NCBI RefSeq assembly: GCF_964204865.1
Contig: NC_135251.1
Location: 17,918,001 to 17,982,000, forward strand
Direction: 5' to 3'
From: Styela clava
Lineage: Eukaryota > Chordata > Ascidiacea > Stolidobranchia > Styelidae
Length of the DNA: 64,000 bases
Shown here one piece after another: positions 60,556-64,000 of this stretch (within the stretch, counting starts at the first letter, position 1; every line of letters begins with the position of its first letter). The notes under the pieces were generated by a model. That model did not search any database. It saw only the letters and a list, made by a program, of their open reading frames with translations, and was not told where the DNA came from. The translations under genes and the position numbers were made by a program.

Positions 60556-61053
60556 ATGTGGCGTAGCATCCACCCCCGCGGTGGCGGGAGGGCCTACAGC
60601 GCAAATGGGCCCAAGCGGTTAGAATTTCGAAATTTGAGCAGTAAACCAAAAGCTACAGTGCAAACCAAGTAATGCACATCTTTTAACGTTGATGTTAGTC
60701 CTGCTCAAATCGTTTTGTTACGTAACAAAGTAAGGGAGTCGTCGATTTTCTGCGTCTTGTGGTTTGATCGCACCGGCAAAATTACGAAGGCTGTCAGAAT
60801 GATGTCGAAAGCAAAACCTCTCAGTGGCGCACAGAAACGCAGAAAAAGGGCAGAAGAGGAAGAACGTATGAAAAAATTGAAGTAACCAAGATAAACAGCA
60901 AATTTTAGGTTACCATTGCCTTTTTATAGCGACATGTTGTGCTCTTTGACGAATGAAAAAAACCCGTTGTTTTAGCTCATGTCCGAGATTTTTTAGGGTC
61001 ATTTCCACGAAATATTTTTGCGGGGGGCCCACGAGAGTCTTGCTACGCCACTG
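60556..61053 (+). mobile_element. hAT relic with a surviving transposase-like N-terminal peptide
   Basis: The ends tgtggcgtagca and tgctacgccactg are inverted repeats; just inside lie gggcccaagc and ggggggccca. An 8-bp target duplication is only partly conserved (atcagttt / atctgtat). Inside, ATG at 60799 opens a 28-codon frame (MMSKAKPLSGAQKRRKRAEE, then EERMKKLK, stop 60883-60885) like the basic start of ZMYM-type hAT transposases. Everything downstream of it has been deleted. Confidence 0.6.
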
Positions 61054-61068
61054 ATCTGTATGCTCATT

Positions 61069-61343
61069 ACTTATCGATCTTTAGATCGGTAAGTATGTTA
61101 ATAGGTATTTGTCTGTTAGATGTACGCGATATCTCACGAAGGCGTGGTTGAATCTGCATTAATCATATCTCGGACCAGAAGCCTATTGATTTTAGATGAA
61201 TTATGTCGTATAATTAGCGAGTTATTAATTAATTAGTGATGGGACACGCGGTGTCACTATAGAGTCATGAATAGCAAAGCCCATATATGATGAATAGAAA
61301 CCGCAGTTTCGATCGATAAGTCTTCGACCGATATTCTCGTTTC
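61069..61343 (+). repeat. 280-bp interspersed repeat B, copy 2
   Basis: Near-identical over most of its length to 28018-28320, with the same order of blocks. The two copies differ in the segment after gatgggacac, where one has caaggtggagtaac and the other gcggtgtcactata. Confidence 0.75.
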
Positions 61344-64000
61344 TTGATTGCGCGTTACTTCGTATCACGGTGTGTACGATGTATTTACGTTTATGACAGA
61401 CCAATACAAAAATTTTTTCTTTAATTTTGACCTAATCATTAAAAAGGGTTTGTCATCTCCGTCTTGTGGATAGGATAACGCTTATATAACCCCTAAATCA
61501 TATGGCGCAACACCGATTGGTATAGGAATAGTTCCAACAGTTTGAGGTGTGTCGACTTGAACCTATTCTACAAAACGTCGAACCCATGTTATCCATCCCC
61601 ATTCAATAGCTATACATAACAATGCCGTTCTGAGCAAATTGGTTAGACATTTAACTGTGGTCCATGCCGTTTGTTATACTAGATGTTTTTACGCAGTGGT
61701 ACGCATATTCGCTCCAGAGTGACTTAAACAATTGCTTTTTTTCATTACATCTTTATTGCTTTCATGAAATCGGGACAATAATAATCATAAGAAAAAAAAT
61801 GCATTCATTAAATCATTCTGCTTATATATAATATAAAAAGCAGTGTAAAATAAAGTGAGAAAACGTTAAAACACAGAATAGATAGCCTGGAATAAGCTAG
61901 CTTAAATATGAAAAACATGGGCTCTTACTTGCTATGAAATGTAAGAAACGGATTCTTGATTAATATAATATCTGTATACTGATATGATAACCTGATAAGT
62001 TTGCAATATTGACACCAAAAAGTACTTAGAGATATAGATGGATAGATCAAGAAGTACTTAGGTGTCAGTCTTCAGAGCATAGTTCTTACTGCAGAACAAG
62101 AATAAAAACAGGTCAAGAGAATCCATAAGGCTAAAATGTTCATTCCATTTCTACCATATCAGCAGCAAAAAGACTGTTGCATCAACAAAAAGACGAATAT
62201 GAAACACCAGATTCAACATCATCATCAAAAGCTGTATTTTGTTATATATTTGATGAAATGTTTGGTCAATAATATGCCCAGAGTCTAACATTACATTGCT
62301 GTAATTCATCATAACAAGCCAAAACTTATTATAGCTGATGTCACTCAGATGCTCAATCCAACTGACCAAGTAAATTTTATTTTAGGTTTATTCTAAACAT
62401 TGAATTCTTTGTGTGAGGATGTTTATATGGCACGAATTTCCTACAAAAATATGAATACAAACTTTCTCCTACTAGAGAAAAACATTACTTACCTCATTTA
62501 GGAGGGGTCTGAAAGAATAGTATGACAATGGCATATTCACATATGGAAACAAGAATCTAAGCCAAATTAAACACATTTTAAAGTTTTAAAATAACACAGC
62601 AATGATGATTATTCTTTATATACACTTTTGGTTCCCATGAATCAAATACCAATTAGAAAAAATTCAAAATAGCGCAATAAACAATTATATTAATAATAAA
62701 AAAAAAAAGAGTACAGTAATTGAAAAAGGGAGTGATTGGACAAGGAGTTACTGATCAATACAATAAGGCAGAAATGCGATGGAACACATGATAAAAGGCA
62801 GATTATATTGGTAGTGTAATTTTAATAATTACTGGATTAAATAACATAAAAACGAAGTAGAGGATGATCCTGATATCACGAAACCATAATCATCAAAAAT
62901 GCCATATTGGCTTGTCAAATAGTATTGATTTTAACCAGGAAAGCAGAATTCCATATATATTCAAAAAATAGCTGATATTTTGTGAACAACAAACTGTTTA
63001 AGTTAATGAAAACAAAGGTAGTAGTTATTTGTTAATATGTGAGGCAGAGCACTGAAGGTTTTCCAACATTAAATGAAAATATTTGAAAAATAACGACATT
63101 GTTTCATTGTGACATGGAAGTACGATTCAAAATTTATTGCTTGTGACTAATATATTATTGCTCGAGCGACCATAGTTTTGAAGGTAAATATTTTAGTCGA
63201 TACCTCATACTAAACAACTTTATGTTAACTTACAATTTACATTCTGGGAGATTTGAATAGATGCTATTCCAAAACATCTTTTTCTACATGAATTTGAAAA
63301 ATCAAAATTTGTAATTTGCTACTGTAAATTTATAACAATTTACTGTTTCAGAAGCAAAAATTGTAAATGGATTTCACAAAAACTAGATTACTCAATACAA
63401 TAACTATAATAGATATTTATCAGCCCCCAAAATCAATACTTAAACAGCAGCTAACACGAATGAAATGGCACGAAATATTGGGTGAGCAGAGGGCAATATA
63501 TAATTTCCAATAATGTTATATTTTTAAATCTTAAATTAGATTTCATCGAAACATGAAGAAAAAAACATTCAAAAAAGGAAATCGAATCGAAAAAATAACA
63601 ATGTGGAATGAAACAGTTGCCTCATTTTCATAAGCAAAATATCGTTTATTTTTGATGTTGGAACAAGTCAGAGGCAGCATTTTGAAAGAAACAATCAGAA
63701 CTTACAAAATTTGATAGGCGAACGTATAAATTCCTAGTACATGAAATGTTAACATAGAAAAAATGATGAGGAATACTTCGATTATTAATATTATTCATAA
63801 AGTGACATGAGCAACTTTGAACATTAAAACAGTTGAGAAATCAACCAATAAAGTGACCCTTAAAACAGATAGAAATGAAGATTTGGACATGGTGATAACA
63901 AAATCATTTGCTCGTCGAAGCTTTCTATTTATTTCAAGAATATATAACCTAACTTTAGTAAGGCAAAGCATCAAGAGCCAATGCTGTTTATATATGAGAA
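61344..64000. other. AT-rich spacer to the window end; nothing recognised
   Basis: Very AT-rich, with many A-runs and no supported frame on either strand. The 72-codon frame at 62369-62151 has no domain or splice context. Confidence 0.4.

Noticed and set aside
62151..62369. 72-codon minus-strand frame with a hydrophobic C-terminus, considered as an upstream signal exon
   Set aside because: The hydrophobic part is at the wrong end, the frame ends in a stop, and no donor connects it to the TSR exons.

Overview
This is a window of eukaryotic nuclear DNA. Genes are split into many short exons with GT-AG introns, and the spacer is AT-rich and full of small non-autonomous transposons and tRNA-derived SINEs. 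The protein modules (thrombospondin type-1 repeats, C-type lectin, EGF, Sushi and von Willebrand A domains, and SLC23 permeases) are those of a metazoan. Compact introns and the mix of families suggest an invertebrate deuterostome, and an ascidian tunicate is my best guess, but that is inference and not proven by the sequence.

Layout. (1) 235-10477, minus strand: a complete secreted protein of 23 coding exons that I assembled by hand. All joins keep frame (3,870 nt, 1,289 residues). Order: signal peptide, acidic segment, a short Cys-Cys module, a C-type lectin domain, an EGF domain, two more Cys-Cys modules, a Thr/Pro linker and 15 thrombospondin type-1 repeats (TSRs). (2) 10.5-26.7 kb: no gene that I can support; SINE copies, hAT-like elements and a foldback MITE. 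(3) 26729-34904, plus strand: an SLC23-like nucleobase/ascorbate transporter gene of ten recognisable exons. One conserved exon is absent and the frame breaks there. (4) 35365-39054, minus strand, tail-to-tail with it: a second SLC23 copy whose middle has been deleted, fusing the start of exon 3 out of frame to the penultimate exon, so it is a pseudogene as it stands. (5) 41942-54135, minus strand: the 3' 26 exons of a second TSR protein (1,458 visible residues): 19 TSRs, one Sushi domain and two vWA domains with intact MIDAS motifs. Its signal-peptide exon was not found. (6) 54.1-64 kb: spacer with SINEs, a foldback MITE, a second copy of a 280-bp repeat and a hAT relic that still encodes a short transposase-like N-terminus.

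Both TSR proteins look like extracellular adhesive or matrix molecules. One pairs the TSRs with a Ca2+/sugar-type lectin, the other with metal-dependent vWA adhesion domains. Their TSR arrays have different intron logic: in the lectin gene introns cut inside each repeat in phase 2, while in the vWA gene introns lie between repeats in phase 0. The arrays therefore expanded independently. The two SLC23 copies between them are an inverted duplicate pair in which both members are damaged in this sequence.
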